Positions 1 through 7,923 of a stretch of 37,497 bases of DNA are shown in pieces. Source of the stretch: Alphaproteobacteria bacterium (GTDB lineage Bacteria > Pseudomonadota > Alphaproteobacteria > SMXS01); NCBI GenBank assembly GCA_028284945.1, contig JANQQJ010000007.1, positions 1 to 37,497 of the forward strand, written 5' to 3'. A program made the translations under genes and the position numbers. The notes beneath the pieces were generated by a model, which ran no database searches, was not told the origin of the DNA, and saw only the letters and a program-made list of their open reading frames with translations. The first letter of the stretch is position 1; each line of letters starts with the position of its first letter.

Positions 1-992
1 TTGGCGCGCTGGCGTTCGGCATCGGCACGTCGGAGGTCGAGCATGTGCTGGCCACCCAGACGCTGATCCAGAAGCGGTCGAAGAATATGCGGGTCACCGT
101 CGATGGCGACCTGCCCGTCGGCGTAACGGCCAAAGATGTTGTCTTGGCCATCATCGGCAAATTAGGCACCGCTGGCGGCACGGGTTTCGTCATCGAATAT
201 GCCGGATCGGCCATCGAAGGCCTGTCGATGGAAGGCCGGATGACAGTCTGCAACATGACCATCGAAGCCGGTGCGCGCGCCGGGTTGATCGCACCCGATG
301 AAAAAGCGTTCGACTACCTGAAGGGCCGCCCGATGTCGCCCAAGGGCGCCGCTTGGGAAGCCGCTGAAGCCTATTGGCGCACCCTGCGCACCGACGACGA
401 TGCTGTCTTCGATGAAGAGATCCATCTGAATGCGGCCGACATTGTCCCGCAAGTCACCTGGGGGACGAGCCCGCAGGATGTACTGCCGATTACCGGGGCG
501 GTGCCCAATCCTGCCGATTTCGACGACGAGAACCGCCGGCAGGCCGCAGCACGCTCGCTCAGCTATATGGGCCTGGAAGGCGGCACGCCGCTTCAGGACG
601 TGAAAATCGACCGGGTGTTTATCGGCTCTTGCACCAATGGCCGGATTGAAGACATCCGCGCCGTTGCCGCCGTCGCCAAGGGCCGCAAGGTCGCCGACAC
701 GGTCGGCGCGATGGTTGTCCCGGGTTCCGGTCTGGTCAAGGAACAGGCCGAAGCCGAAGGCCTGGACAAGATTCTGATCGAGGCCGGTTTTGACTGGCGC
801 GAACCGGGCTGTTCCATGTGTCTGGCCATGAATGCCGACAAGCTGACACCTGGAGAACGCTGCGCATCGACCTCCAACCGGAATTTTGAAGGCCGCCAGG
901 GCAAGGGTGGGCGGACCCATCTGATGAGCCCGGCCATGGCCGCCGCCGCCGCCATTGCAGGCCATCTGGCTGACGTGCGCGACTATCAGTAA
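1..992 (+). CDS. leuC: 3-isopropylmalate dehydratase large subunit (partial, 5' end outside window)
   Basis: Large subunit of isopropylmalate isomerase, which interconverts 2- and 3-isopropylmalate in leucine synthesis with LeuD and a [4Fe-4S] cluster. The open frame is already coding at base 3 ([20 protein letters not shown]), so the gene enters from outside; the GTG at 45 is internal. About 329 residues are present and roughly 140 N-terminal residues are missing, judging by the usual length of about 466. The three cluster cysteines are visible in FIGSCTNGR and EPGCSMC, followed by the family motif [12 protein letters not shown]. It ends with TAA and is followed by a 59-codon gene and leuD on the same strand. 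Identification is secure. Confidence 0.97.
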   Translation, partial: GALAFGIGTSEVEHVLATQTLIQKRSKNMRVTVDGDLPVGVTAKDVVLAIIGKLGTAGGTGFVIEYAGSAIEGLSMEGRMTVCNMTIEAGARAGLIAPDEKAFDYLKGRPMSPKGAAWEAAEAYWRTLRTDDDAVFDEEIHLNAADIVPQVTWGTSPQDVLPITGAVPNPADFDDENRRQAAARSLSYMGLEGGTPLQDVKIDRVFIGSCTNGRIEDIRAVAAVAKGRKVADTVGAMVVPGSGLVKEQAEAEGLDKILIEAGFDWREPGCSMCLAMNADKLTPGERCASTSNRNFEGRQGKGGRTHLMSPAMAAAAAIAGHLADVRDYQ

Positions 993-1021
993 CCTCCATG
1001 CCGGATAAAGGGAGAGTGAGC

Positions 1022-1201
1022 ATGGCGTTGATATCCGATGAAATCTGGGCCGCAACCATTCGCAGAGCGCTTGAAATTGCCAAAGAGCATGCGACCGACG
1101 AAGAAAAGCCACGCATGGAACGGCTCTACCACGTTGGGCTGACCGACGGGGCCGAGGGACAGGAAGGCACCTTCGGAATCATCGGTATCCGCAAGGAATA
1201 G
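1022..1201 (+). CDS. small hypothetical protein between leuC and leuD (59 aa)
   Basis: I do not recognise this protein. The ATG at 1022 is preferred because GGGAGAG lies about 4-10 bases upstream; an earlier in-frame ATG at 998 has no clear ribosome site. The 59-residue product begins MALISDEIWAATIRRALEIAK, which looks like an amphipathic helix, has a charged middle (DEEKPRMERL), and ends in a glycine-rich segment (GLTDGAEGQEGTFGIIGIRKE). It has no signal peptide, no membrane segment and no cysteine. It lies 29 bases after leuC and 28 bases before leuD on the same strand, so it is probably co-transcribed with them. A role as an accessory factor for the isomerase is only a guess from position. 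Confidence 0.65.
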   Translation: MALISDEIWAATIRRALEIAKEHATDEEKPRMERLYHVGLTDGAEGQEGTFGIIGIRKE

Positions 1202-1229
1202 ATCTGCCGCATCAGCGGCGTAAGGAAGA

Positions 1230-1850
1230 ATGATGGACAAGTTTACCAAGCTGACCGGCGTCGCAGCACCCCTGCCCCTGATCAATGTCGATACCGACAT
1301 GATTATCCCGGCTGATCACATGAAGACGATCCAGCGGACGGGCCTGGGCAAATGGCTGTTCGCCGAGATGCGGTACAACGATGACGGCTCTGAAAAGCCT
1401 GACTTTGTCCTCAACAAACCCGCCTACCGTGAGGCGCAGGTGCTGGTCGCTGAAGACAATTTCGGCTGCGGCTCATCGCGCGAGCATGCGCCTTGGGCTC
1501 TGCTGGATTTCGGGATTCGCTGCGTTATCGCGCCCAGCTTTGCCGATATCTTCTACAATAACTGCTTCAAGAACGGCATTTTACCGATCGTCCTGCCACA
1601 GGACGATGTCGAGAAGCTGCTGGATGACGCCGAGCGTGGCGCCAATGCCGTTCTGACCATCGATCTGGAAGCTCAGGAGATCACCGGTCCGGATGGCGGC
1701 ACGATCAATTTTGATATCGACCCGTTTCGCAAGCACTGCCTCTTGAACGGCCTCGACGATATCGGCCTGACGATGGAAAAAGCCACGTCGATCGACACAT
1801 TCGAAGCCAAACGACAGGCGCAACAGCCCTGGCTCAGCGCCGCCAGCTAG
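1230..1850 (+). CDS. leuD: 3-isopropylmalate dehydratase small subunit
   Basis: Small (swivel-domain) subunit that pairs with LeuC to isomerise isopropylmalate in leucine synthesis in the cytoplasm. The product is 206 residues (205 if the second ATG, at 1233, is used), against a usual length of about 200. The family signature [20 protein letters not shown] is present in the middle, and [18 protein letters not shown] follows. The ribosome site TAAGGAAGA lies immediately upstream of the two adjacent ATG codons. It belongs to the leuC-orf-leuD-leuB group; a palindromic repeat separates it from leuB. Confidence 0.96.
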   Translation: MMDKFTKLTGVAAPLPLINVDTDMIIPADHMKTIQRTGLGKWLFAEMRYNDDGSEKPDFVLNKPAYREAQVLVAEDNFGCGSSREHAPWALLDFGIRCVIAPSFADIFYNNCFKNGILPIVLPQDDVEKLLDDAERGANAVLTIDLEAQEITGPDGGTINFDIDPFRKHCLLNGLDDIGLTMEKATSIDTFEAKRQAQQPWLSAAS

Positions 1851-1888
1851 CATTGCAGTCCAGCACACTTCTTATGCGACCACACAAT

Positions 1889-1999
1889 ACCGTTCGTGCT
1901 GAGGAGCGTTTCGGGCTTGCCCGTAAACGCGTCTCGAAGTACGAGCGGTCCATTCACCCTTCGAGACACTCGTTCCGCTCGTTCCTCAGGGCGAACGGG
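1889..1999. repeat. long palindromic (BIME-like) repeat, copy 1
   Basis: The leuD-leuB gap holds two inverted units. Unit A (about 1890-1948) starts CCGTTCGTGCTGAGG and ends TCTCGAAGTACGAGCGG. Unit B (about 1957-1998) starts CCCTTCGAGACACTCG and ends TTCCTCAGGGCGAACGG. Unit B read in reverse complement resembles unit A, so the whole block can fold as a large dyad and each unit can also fold on its own. A second copy lies at 5110-5237. It is non-coding and carried within an apparent operon. Similar CTGAGG/TCTCGAAG repeats are common in alphaproteobacterial genomes. Confidence 0.85.
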
Positions 2000-2040
2000 C
2001 CAGGAAGCGATTAGAGCAACTTCTTTCTAGGGAATAGACA

Positions 2041-3153
2041 ATGGCAAGCAACAGGTCCCTTCTGGTCCTGCCCGGCGACGGTATCGGCGCTGAGGCAATG
2101 GCCGAAATCCGCCGCGTCATCGGCTGGCTTGAAACCAACCGTTCCTTAAGCTTCGACCTGGATGAAGATCTGGTCGGCGGCTGCAGTATCGACGCGCATG
2201 GGGTGCCGGTCACCGATGCGGTGATGGATAAGGCCATGGCGGTCGATGCGGTGCTGCTGGGCGCGGTTGGCGGCCCAAAATGGGACGATGTCGACTTCTC
2301 TATCCGCCCGGAACAGGGCCTGCTGCGGCTGCGCAAGGAAATGGAACTGTTCGCCAATCTGCGGCCCGCCGTTTGCTTTGAAGCGCTCGCCGATGCCTCG
2401 TCGCTGAAGCGCGATGTGGTTGCCGGTCTTGATATCATGATTGTGCGCGAGCTGACCGGCGGAGTCTATTTCGGCGAACCGCGCGGCATCACCGACCTTC
2501 CGGACGGCCAGCGTCAGGGCGTCAACACCCAGGTTTACACAACCGAAGAAATCCGCCGGGTCTGCCGCGTCGCATTCGACATCGCCAAGGCCCGCGACAG
2601 CCGGGTCACCAGCGCGGAGAAAGCCAATGTCATGGAATCAGGTATTCTGTGGCGCGAAGAGGCCCAATGGGTGCACGACAACGAATATCAGGATGTCGAG
2701 TTGAGCCATATGTATGCGGACAACTGTGCCATGCAGCTGGTTCGCTGGCCGAAACAATTCGATGTTATCGTCACGGACAATCTGTTCGGCGACATTCTGT
2801 CTGATGCGGCGGCCATGCTGACCGGCTCGCTGGGCATGCTGCCCTCTGCCTCTTTGGGCGGCACGGACGAAAACGGCAAGCGCAAAGCCATGTACGAGCC
2901 GGTGCATGGCAGCGCACCGGACATCGCAGGTCAGAACAAGGCCAACCCGATCGCCTCGATCATGAGCTTCGCGATGGCGTTGCGCTATTCCTTCGACCTG
3001 GGCGATGAGGCCGATCTAGTCGAAAAAGCCGTTGAAAATGTGCTGGCCTCAGGCTATCGCACGGGCGATATCATGCAGCCGGGGATGACCGACGTGTCAA
3101 CGACCGGCATGGGTGATGCGATTTTGGCGGCGCTCGACAACCTCGCCGCCTGA
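2041..3153 (+). CDS. leuB: 3-isopropylmalate dehydrogenase
   Basis: NAD-dependent oxidative decarboxylation of 3-isopropylmalate to 2-oxoisocaproate (4-methyl-2-oxopentanoate), the third step of leucine synthesis. The 370-residue product has normal family length. Visible motifs are [11 protein letters not shown] near the N-terminus, the substrate-binding arginine region around [14 protein letters not shown], the metal-binding segment [17 protein letters not shown], and the nucleotide-binding [18 protein letters not shown]. The ATG at 2041 follows AGGGAATAGACA. It is separated from leuD by 190 bases containing the palindromic repeat, and asd follows after 17 bases. Confidence 0.97.
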   Translation: MASNRSLLVLPGDGIGAEAMAEIRRVIGWLETNRSLSFDLDEDLVGGCSIDAHGVPVTDAVMDKAMAVDAVLLGAVGGPKWDDVDFSIRPEQGLLRLRKEMELFANLRPAVCFEALADASSLKRDVVAGLDIMIVRELTGGVYFGEPRGITDLPDGQRQGVNTQVYTTEEIRRVCRVAFDIAKARDSRVTSAEKANVMESGILWREEAQWVHDNEYQDVELSHMYADNCAMQLVRWPKQFDVIVTDNLFGDILSDAAAMLTGSLGMLPSASLGGTDENGKRKAMYEPVHGSAPDIAGQNKANPIASIMSFAMALRYSFDLGDEADLVEKAVENVLASGYRTGDIMQPGMTDVSTTGMGDAILAALDNLAA

Positions 3154-3170
3154 CGGTACGGAGAAGACCA

Positions 3171-4196
3171 ATGGGTTACAAGGTAGCCGTCGTCGGCGCC
3201 ACTGGCGTCGTCGGCCGTGAAATGCTGCAGATTTTGGCGGAACGTCAGTTTCCCGCCAATGAAGTCGTGGCGCTTGCCTCCCGCCGCAGTCAGGGCAAGG
3301 AAGCGTCATTCGGTGAGAGCAAGACACTGAAGGTTCAAGCGCTTGAAAACTATGACTTTTCGGACACAGACATCGCATTGATGGCCGCCGGGTCCGGCGT
3401 AGCTAAGGAATACGGTCCGAAGATTGCAGATGCGGGCTGCACGGTGATCGACAACAGCTCATTCTACCGGATGGACCCGGACGTGCCCTTGATCGTGCCG
3501 GAAGTCAACGCGGACGCCATTGACGGCTATACCAAGCGGAACATTATCGCCAACCCGAACTGTTCGACCGCCCAGCTGGTTGTGGCGCTGAAGCCGTTGC
3601 ACGATATGGCGACCATCAAGCGGGTTGTCGTGTCGACCTATCAGTCGGTTTCCGGCGCAGGCAACGACGCGATGGACGAACTGTTCCGCCAGACCCGGGC
3701 GATCTTCGTCAATGACGAGATCAAGAAGGACAACTTCACCAAGCAGATCGCGTTTAACGTGATTCCGCATATCGACGTCTTCATGGATGACGGCTCGACT
3801 AAGGAAGAATGGAAAATGGTGGTCGAGACGCAGAAGATCTTGGACCCGGATATCGAACTTACGGCAACCTGCGTTCGGGTGCCGGTCTTTGTCGGCCATT
3901 CTGAGGCAGTCAATATCGAGTTCGAAAACCCGATCGACGAAAAACGCGCCCGCGAGGTCCTGCGTGAAGCACCGGGCATCATGGTAGTCGATAAGCGGGA
4001 GGACGAAGGCTATGTCACCCCGGTTGAGGCTGCGGGCGACTTTGCCACCTTTATCAGCCGGATCCGCATGGACCCGACGGTGGAGAACGGCCTGAACCTC
4101 TGGTGTGTTTCGGACAATCTGCGCAAAGGCGCAGCGCTCAATGCCGTGCAAATCGCCGAGCTGCTGGGCACCCGCCACCTGAAGAAGGCGTCTTAG
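3171..4196 (+). CDS. asd: aspartate-semialdehyde dehydrogenase
   Basis: NADPH-dependent reduction of aspartyl phosphate to aspartate semialdehyde, the branch point to lysine/diaminopimelate, threonine and methionine. The 341-residue protein starts with a Rossmann motif (VAVVGATGVVGREML) and contains the catalytic cysteine C131 in NPNCSTAQ. The segment VSTYQSVSGAG and the later RVPVFVGHSEAVNIEFE, with its conserved histidine, are typical of the family. It follows leuB by 17 bases, in the leu-asd arrangement seen in several proteobacteria, and precedes the mcl2-like gene by 23 bases. Confidence 0.97.
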   Translation: MGYKVAVVGATGVVGREMLQILAERQFPANEVVALASRRSQGKEASFGESKTLKVQALENYDFSDTDIALMAAGSGVAKEYGPKIADAGCTVIDNSSFYRMDPDVPLIVPEVNADAIDGYTKRNIIANPNCSTAQLVVALKPLHDMATIKRVVVSTYQSVSGAGNDAMDELFRQTRAIFVNDEIKKDNFTKQIAFNVIPHIDVFMDDGSTKEEWKMVVETQKILDPDIELTATCVRVPVFVGHSEAVNIEFENPIDEKRAREVLREAPGIMVVDKREDEGYVTPVEAAGDFATFISRIRMDPTVENGLNLWCVSDNLRKGAALNAVQIAELLGTRHLKKAS

Positions 4197-4219
4197 GACC
4201 CAACCGAAAAGGAACTGAC

Positions 4220-5104
4220 ATGGCCGCGACCTTTCGCCCCCGCCGCAGCGTGCTTTATATGCCGGGTTCCAATGCCCGCGCGCAGGAAAAGGCCAAAAGC
4301 CTTCCTGCCGATGCGATCATTTTGGATCTGGAAGACGCGGTCGCGCCCGATGCGAAAGAAGAAGCCCGGGCACAGGTCTGCGCCTCGGTCACCGGCGGTG
4401 GCTATGGTGGCCGCGAGCTGATCATCCGCGCCAATGGGCTCGACACACCCTGGGGTGAAGATGACATCAAGGCGGCCAGCGCCGCTGCGCCCGACGCGAT
4501 CCTGATTCCGAAGGTCGAATCCGCCCAGATGGTCCACGACGCCCTGGCCCGTATGGACGCAGCCGGTGCACCGGAAACCACAGCGCTTTGGTGCATGATG
4601 GAAACGCCGCGGGCCATTCTGCGCGCGGAGGAAATCGCCAGCGCTTCGCCACGGATCAGCACCCTGGTCATGGGCACGTCTGATCTGGTCAAGGACGTCC
4701 ATGCGCGGCACACGCCTATGCGGCTACCGATGTTGACCAGCCTGGCACTATGCATTCTGGCGGCGCGCGCCGAAGGCCTGGCCGTGCTAGACGGGGTTTA
4801 TCTGGATCTGAAAAACGAGCAGGGCTTCCGGGACGCCTGCGTTCAGGGGCTCGAACTTGGATTTGACGGCAAGACGCTGATCCACCCGTCGCAAGTGGCC
4901 CCGACCAATGAGGTGTTCGCGCCCGACGCCGACGAAGTCACCCATGCCTATAAGGTGATCGAAGCCTTTGCCGAAGCGGAAAAAGAGGGCAAGGGTGTAG
5001 TGGTTGTCGACGGGCAGTTGGTCGAAAACCTGCACGTGGAAAACGCCAAGCGGCTGGTCGCTCTGGCCGAAGCGATCGAGTCGCTGGAAAAGGCGAACGG
5101 ATAG
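4220..5104 (+). CDS. mcl2: CitE-like CoA ester lyase, probably (3S)-malyl-CoA thioesterase (Mcl2 type)
   Basis: A HpcH/HpaI-CitE family TIM-barrel enzyme acting on malyl-CoA-type thioesters. The ATG at 4220 is chosen because AAAGGAACTGAC precedes it and family proteins begin near RRSVLYMPGSN; the frame stays open upstream but overlaps asd. The product is 294 residues. Motifs are RRSVLYMPGSNARAQEKAK, LDLEDAVAPDAK, a metal-binding glutamate in MMETPRAIL, VMGTSDLVKD and GFDGKTLIHPSQV. The N-terminal wording is closer to my recollection of Rhodobacter Mcl2 (thioesterase) than of Mcl1 (lyase). The neighbouring mesaconyl-CoA hydratase supports a role in ethylmalonyl-CoA pathway or related C3-C5 CoA chemistry. 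Family assignment is firm; the subtype is inference. Confidence 0.85.
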   Translation: MAATFRPRRSVLYMPGSNARAQEKAKSLPADAIILDLEDAVAPDAKEEARAQVCASVTGGGYGGRELIIRANGLDTPWGEDDIKAASAAAPDAILIPKVESAQMVHDALARMDAAGAPETTALWCMMETPRAILRAEEIASASPRISTLVMGTSDLVKDVHARHTPMRLPMLTSLALCILAARAEGLAVLDGVYLDLKNEQGFRDACVQGLELGFDGKTLIHPSQVAPTNEVFAPDADEVTHAYKVIEAFAEAEKEGKGVVVVDGQLVENLHVENAKRLVALAEAIESLEKANG

Positions 5105-5109
5105 AAACA

Positions 5110-5237
5110 GTCCGTTCGTGCTGAGGGCGTTGAGCAACACGAAACGCGTCTCGAAGTATGAACGGACAAGCATGGAAATCCGTTCGCATGGAGCCTTCGA
5201 GACGCTCGACAAGCTTGCTCCTCAGGCCGAACGGATT
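5110..5237. repeat. long palindromic (BIME-like) repeat, copy 2
   Basis: It fills most of the gap between the mcl2-like gene and mch. It shares CCGTTCGTGCTGAGG and AAACGCGTCTCGAAGTA with the copy at 1889-1999, and the second half again carries CCTTCGAGAC followed by CTCAGG and GAACGG. The internal parts differ (AGCAACACG, GACAAGCTTGC), while complementary arms are kept, as expected for structured repeats. No credible coding frame was seen. Confidence 0.85.
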
Positions 5238-5254
5238 TCAAGGGAACCAACAAA

Positions 5255-6307
5255 ATGACAAAAACCGCTACCGGCAATTTTTTTGAAGACTTTGCCATCG
5301 GCCAGGAGATCGTTCACGCGACGCCCCGGACCGTGACCGAAGGCGATGTCGCGCTCTACACGGCGCTTTACGGCATGCGGTTCGCCGCCAATTCGTCCGA
5401 CCCTTTCGCGATGGACTTAGGTCTGCAAGCCGCGCCGCTAGACGACTTTCTGACTTTTCATTTTATCTTCGGCAAGACCGTTCCGGACATTTCGCTGAAT
5501 GCGATCGCCAATCTGGGCTATGCCGATGGCCGGTTACTTGGGCCTGTCTATCCGGGTGACACGTTGTCAGCGAAATCGACCGTGATTGGTCTGCGTGAGT
5601 TGTCGAGTCATAAGGCCGGTATTGTCTATGTCCGCTCCACCGGCGAGAACCAGTCCGGTGAGCCGGTGCTGGACTATGTGCGCTGGGTGATGGTGCGCAA
5701 GCGCGACCCGGAGGCGCCCGCGCCGGAAACCTTGGTCCCCGACTTGCCCGAGGCTGTTACACCAGCCGATCTGGTCGTGCCCGATGGTCTTGACCTGAGC
5801 GGGTTTGACACCACTCAATCCGGCTCAACCGACCTTTGGGACGACTATAAGGTCGGTGAAAAGATCGACCATGTCGACGGCATCACCATCGAAGAAGCCG
5901 AGCATATGATGGCCACCCGGCTTTACCAGAATACGGCCCGTGTGCACTTCAATCAGTTTGTCCAGGCCCACAGCCAGTCCGGCCGCCGGCTAATCTATGG
6001 CGGCCACATTATCTCGCTGGCGCGCGCCATCAGCTTCAACGGTCTTGCCAATGCCAGCTTCGTTGCCGCGCTCAATGGCGGCGTGCATGTTGCACCGAGT
6101 TTCGGTGGCGACACGATCTTTGCCTGGTCGGAAATACTCGATAAAGCCGAGCTGCCGGGCCGCACGGACCTCGGCGCGCTGCGGATTCATACGGTCGGCC
6201 TCAAAAACCAGCCGGCGACAGAATTTCCGCACAAGGACGAGGGCGGGAAAGACCATCCCGGCCTGGTGCTCGAGCTTGACTACTGGGTCTTGATGCCGCG
6301 CAGATGA
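5255..6307 (+). CDS. mch: mesaconyl-CoA hydratase (beta-methylmalyl-CoA dehydratase), double-hotdog MaoC family
   Basis: Interconverts beta-methylmalyl-CoA and mesaconyl-CoA in the cytoplasm, a step of the ethylmalonyl-CoA pathway. The 350-residue product has two hotdog halves. The N-terminal half contains NFFEDFAIGQEIVHATPRTV, EGDVALYTALYG, DDFLTFHFIFGKTVPDIS and ANLGYADGRLLGPVYPGD. The C-terminal half contains ARVHFNQFVQAHSQSGRRLI, GGHIISLARAISFNGLANA and VAPSFGGDTIFAWSEIL. Length and opening sequence match my memory of the characterised Rhodobacter enzyme. AAGGGAACCAAC precedes the ATG. Pairing with an Mcl2-like gene one repeat upstream supports the call. Confidence 0.9.
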   Translation: MTKTATGNFFEDFAIGQEIVHATPRTVTEGDVALYTALYGMRFAANSSDPFAMDLGLQAAPLDDFLTFHFIFGKTVPDISLNAIANLGYADGRLLGPVYPGDTLSAKSTVIGLRELSSHKAGIVYVRSTGENQSGEPVLDYVRWVMVRKRDPEAPAPETLVPDLPEAVTPADLVVPDGLDLSGFDTTQSGSTDLWDDYKVGEKIDHVDGITIEEAEHMMATRLYQNTARVHFNQFVQAHSQSGRRLIYGGHIISLARAISFNGLANASFVAALNGGVHVAPSFGGDTIFAWSEILDKAELPGRTDLGALRIHTVGLKNQPATEFPHKDEGGKDHPGLVLELDYWVLMPRR

Positions 6308-6390
6308 CCTGACTGCGTGGGGGATGATCCTTGCGCAGGCGCCCAGCCCACCCATCTCTTGTATATGCAATGCTAAGACGAGAGATGCCA

Positions 6391-6777
6391 ATGATCCGAC
6401 AGACCTTAAGCGCGCTCGCCGTAACTGTTCTGATGGCCGGCTGCGCGCAGACCGACGCCGATACCACCACCCAAGCCTCAGCGGCGCCCCCTGAAGGCAA
6501 AGAATGCTTCTGGCTGCGTGAGGTGTCCGGCTTCAACCGGGCGGGACGCAACCAGATTCTGGTCCATACCGGCCCCAATGAACGATTTCTGTTCGAGACC
6601 CTGGGGCATTGCCCGAATCTGAACTTCTCCGAGACCCTCGCCTTCGATCAGCGCGGTCCCGGCCAGATTTGCAGGGGAATAGATGTCAACCTGGTCGTCG
6701 GGGGGAACATCGGACCACGCCGATGCCCGGTCAAAATGATTAAGAAGCTGACGAAGGAAGAAGCGAAGGCTTACTAG
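6391..6777 (+). CDS. small lipoprotein, DUF6491-like
   Basis: A 128-residue exported protein with a clear lipoprotein signal: MIRQTLSALAVTVLMAGC, so lipidation is predicted on the cysteine of MAGC. ATG 6391 (or ATG 6385, two residues longer) gives a normal signal peptide; the longer frame from 6331 adds an unlikely arginine-rich leader. The mature part has four cysteines (ECFWLREV, GHCPNL, GQICRGID, RRCPVKMI), which suggests two disulfides, and ends in a lysine-rich helix (KKLTKEEAKAY). The pattern of CFW near the start and C-P-V near the end resembles DUF6491 as I recall it. Function is unknown; it should sit at the inner face of the outer membrane or in the periplasm. Confidence 0.75.
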   Translation: MIRQTLSALAVTVLMAGCAQTDADTTTQASAAPPEGKECFWLREVSGFNRAGRNQILVHTGPNERFLFETLGHCPNLNFSETLAFDQRGPGQICRGIDVNLVVGGNIGPRRCPVKMIKKLTKEEAKAY

Positions 6778-6804
6778 CCTAAAATGACTTCCGACAGACC
6801 CAAA

Positions 6805-6831
6805 GGTCATCCCGGCGAAGGCCGGGATCCA
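6805..6831. repeat. palindromic repeat, left flank of GIY-YIG gene
   Basis: ATCCCGGC-GAAG-GCCGGGAT (6809-6828) is a perfect 8-bp stem with a 4-base loop, preceded by GGTC. It is an inverted copy of the element at 7131-7157. The palindrome overlaps the last codons and stop of the GIY-YIG gene on the minus strand. Confidence 0.85.
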
Positions 6832-7127
6832 GTTAGGCTTTCATAGAGGTCCTGCCAGTGGGGGTTCATCTCCTCAATCCTCTTGATTTTCCATGCCCTC
6901 TTCCACTCCTTAATCTGTTTCTCCCGCGTTATCGCGGCTTCAGCGCTGGTATGGGTTTCATACCAGACGAGGGTGTGGACTCGGTACTTTGAAGTGAATC
7001 CATGCACGACATCATTCTTGTGCTCCCAGACGCGTTTTGGCAGATCAGAAGTCACGCCGACATAGAGCGTTCCATTGCGTTGGTTCGCCATAATATAAAC
7101 GCAGAAAATCTTCTCGGTGGCGTTCAT
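6807..7127 (-). CDS. GIY-YIG nuclease domain protein (URI family)
   Basis: A 106-residue single-domain GIY-YIG protein. The N-terminal part reads CVYIM then TLYVGVTSDLPKRVWEHK, matching the GIY and YIG strands plus the conserved arginine helix. The later AITREKQIKEWKRAWKI supplies the catalytic glutamate helix, and NPHWQDL is a common family ending. The start at 7127 is chosen because the first beta strand begins right after it. The last residues (LTGSRPSPG) are translated from the flanking palindrome at 6805-6831, so the natural protein end was probably elsewhere. A matching inverted palindrome lies directly upstream of the start. Such genes are often found alone in proteobacterial genomes; the cellular target is unknown. 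Confidence 0.88.
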   Translation of the reverse strand: MNATEKIFCVYIMANQRNGTLYVGVTSDLPKRVWEHKNDVVHGFTSKYRVHTLVWYETHTSAEAAITREKQIKEWKRAWKIKRIEEMNPHWQDLYESLTGSRPSPG

Positions 7128-7130
7128 CGC

Positions 7131-7157
7131 TCGGATTCCGGCCTACGCCGGAATGAC
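7131..7157. repeat. palindromic repeat, right flank of GIY-YIG gene
   Basis: ATTCCGGC-CTAC-GCCGGAAT (7135-7154) is a perfect 8-bp stem with a 4-base loop, followed by GACTC. In reverse complement it reads GTCATTCCGGCGTAGGCC, close to the left copy GTCATCCCGGCGAAGGCC, so the two form imperfect inverted repeats around one gene. Confidence 0.85.
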
Positions 7158-7210
7158 TCTTGGGGACTGGTGACGAGGGATACGCTCAATTCTCAAGTCG
7201 TCGCCGTCTC

Positions 7211-7726
7211 CTAGCCGAGCCACCACCCGTAAGCCCGTTCGCGGACTTTGGCACCACCGACCTGGTCGTCACGTTCTGCAATGGTCAGGCCGCCCAAGCG
7301 CTCATAGAAGCCCGTTGCAAGGTTACCGACCAGCACCCAAAGCATCAGCTTGTCGTGCCCTTCGGCATCCAATTGATCGCGGCTGGCCTCGAACAGCGCG
7401 CGGCCAATCCCCCAGCCCTGCCATATCTCCAGGACATAGAGGGCATAGATTTCAGCCGTAAACCCGGCCTTCGGATCACGGCTGGGACCGCCGGATACAA
7501 AGCCGATGACCTCGTCATCCGCGTCCGCCACCAGCACGAATTTCCCTTCCGGGCCACGCAACATGCGCCGCCAAAACCCAACCGAACGCGGATGAAACTG
7601 CGCTTCTATCGCTTTCGCCGGCAACAGATCAGCATAGGTGCTCTGCCAGGTCTCAGCCTGAACTTGGGCGATTGCCTCTGCGTCTGCTTCTGTCGCCTGG
7701 CGGATTGAAAGCGTCGTGCTTGCCAT
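7211..7726 (-). CDS. GNAT family N-acetyltransferase
   Basis: A 171-residue acetyltransferase that should move an acetyl group from acetyl-CoA to an unknown amine. The ATG at 7726 is chosen (MASTTLSIRQATEADAEAIA) because the fold begins at IRQAT; the frame runs 40 codons further upstream but that part reads like a leader and would cover the sdh promoter side. Motif A is clear: IYALYVLEIWQGWGIGRALF, with the Q-G-x-G-x-G/R pyrophosphate loop. The C-terminal GNLATGFYERLGG is the usual motif B region. It is divergent from sdhC, with 197 bases between the two starts. Substrate cannot be told. Confidence 0.88.
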   Translation of the reverse strand: MASTTLSIRQATEADAEAIAQVQAETWQSTYADLLPAKAIEAQFHPRSVGFWRRMLRGPEGKFVLVADADDEVIGFVSGGPSRDPKAGFTAEIYALYVLEIWQGWGIGRALFEASRDQLDAEGHDKLMLWVLVGNLATGFYERLGGLTIAERDDQVGGAKVRERAYGWWLG

Positions 7727-7854
7727 TGTCCCGAACTCGTTATCCAAGCGATAAGTGTAGGACAGGGCGTAGCCTTTGCCTACCGGTTGAATTATGGCAA
7801 TGCGCGCGGCATTGAGGCCCGTGCAGATCAGCCATGCAGACCCCAACGCTGCCG

Positions 7855-7882
7855 TTGACCTGCCCTTCGCCCTAGCTATGAT
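7855..7882 (+). promoter_or_regulatory. predicted sigma-70-type promoter for sdhCDAB
   Basis: TTGACC (7855-7860) and TATGAT (7877-7882) are separated by 16 bases and lie 41 bases before the sdhC start. Both boxes are close to consensus. This is the only strong match I see in the 197-base gap between the GNAT gene and sdhC. Confidence 0.55.
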
Positions 7883-7923
7883 GCCCGATCATTCTTGTCC
7901 CAGACCCATACGGGATCATCTCT

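Noticed and set aside
162-1112. 316-codon minus-strand frame opposite leuC
   Set aside because: Shadow of leuC; no motif, no ribosome site, and it runs across the leuC end into the small gene.
1889-1999. CRISPR array or tRNA remnant in the leuD-leuB gap
   Set aside because: There are only two inverted units, no regular spacers and no cloverleaf; a palindromic repeat explains it.
7160-7708. 182-codon plus-strand frame opposite the GNAT gene
   Set aside because: The minus-strand frame has clear GNAT motifs; this frame has none.
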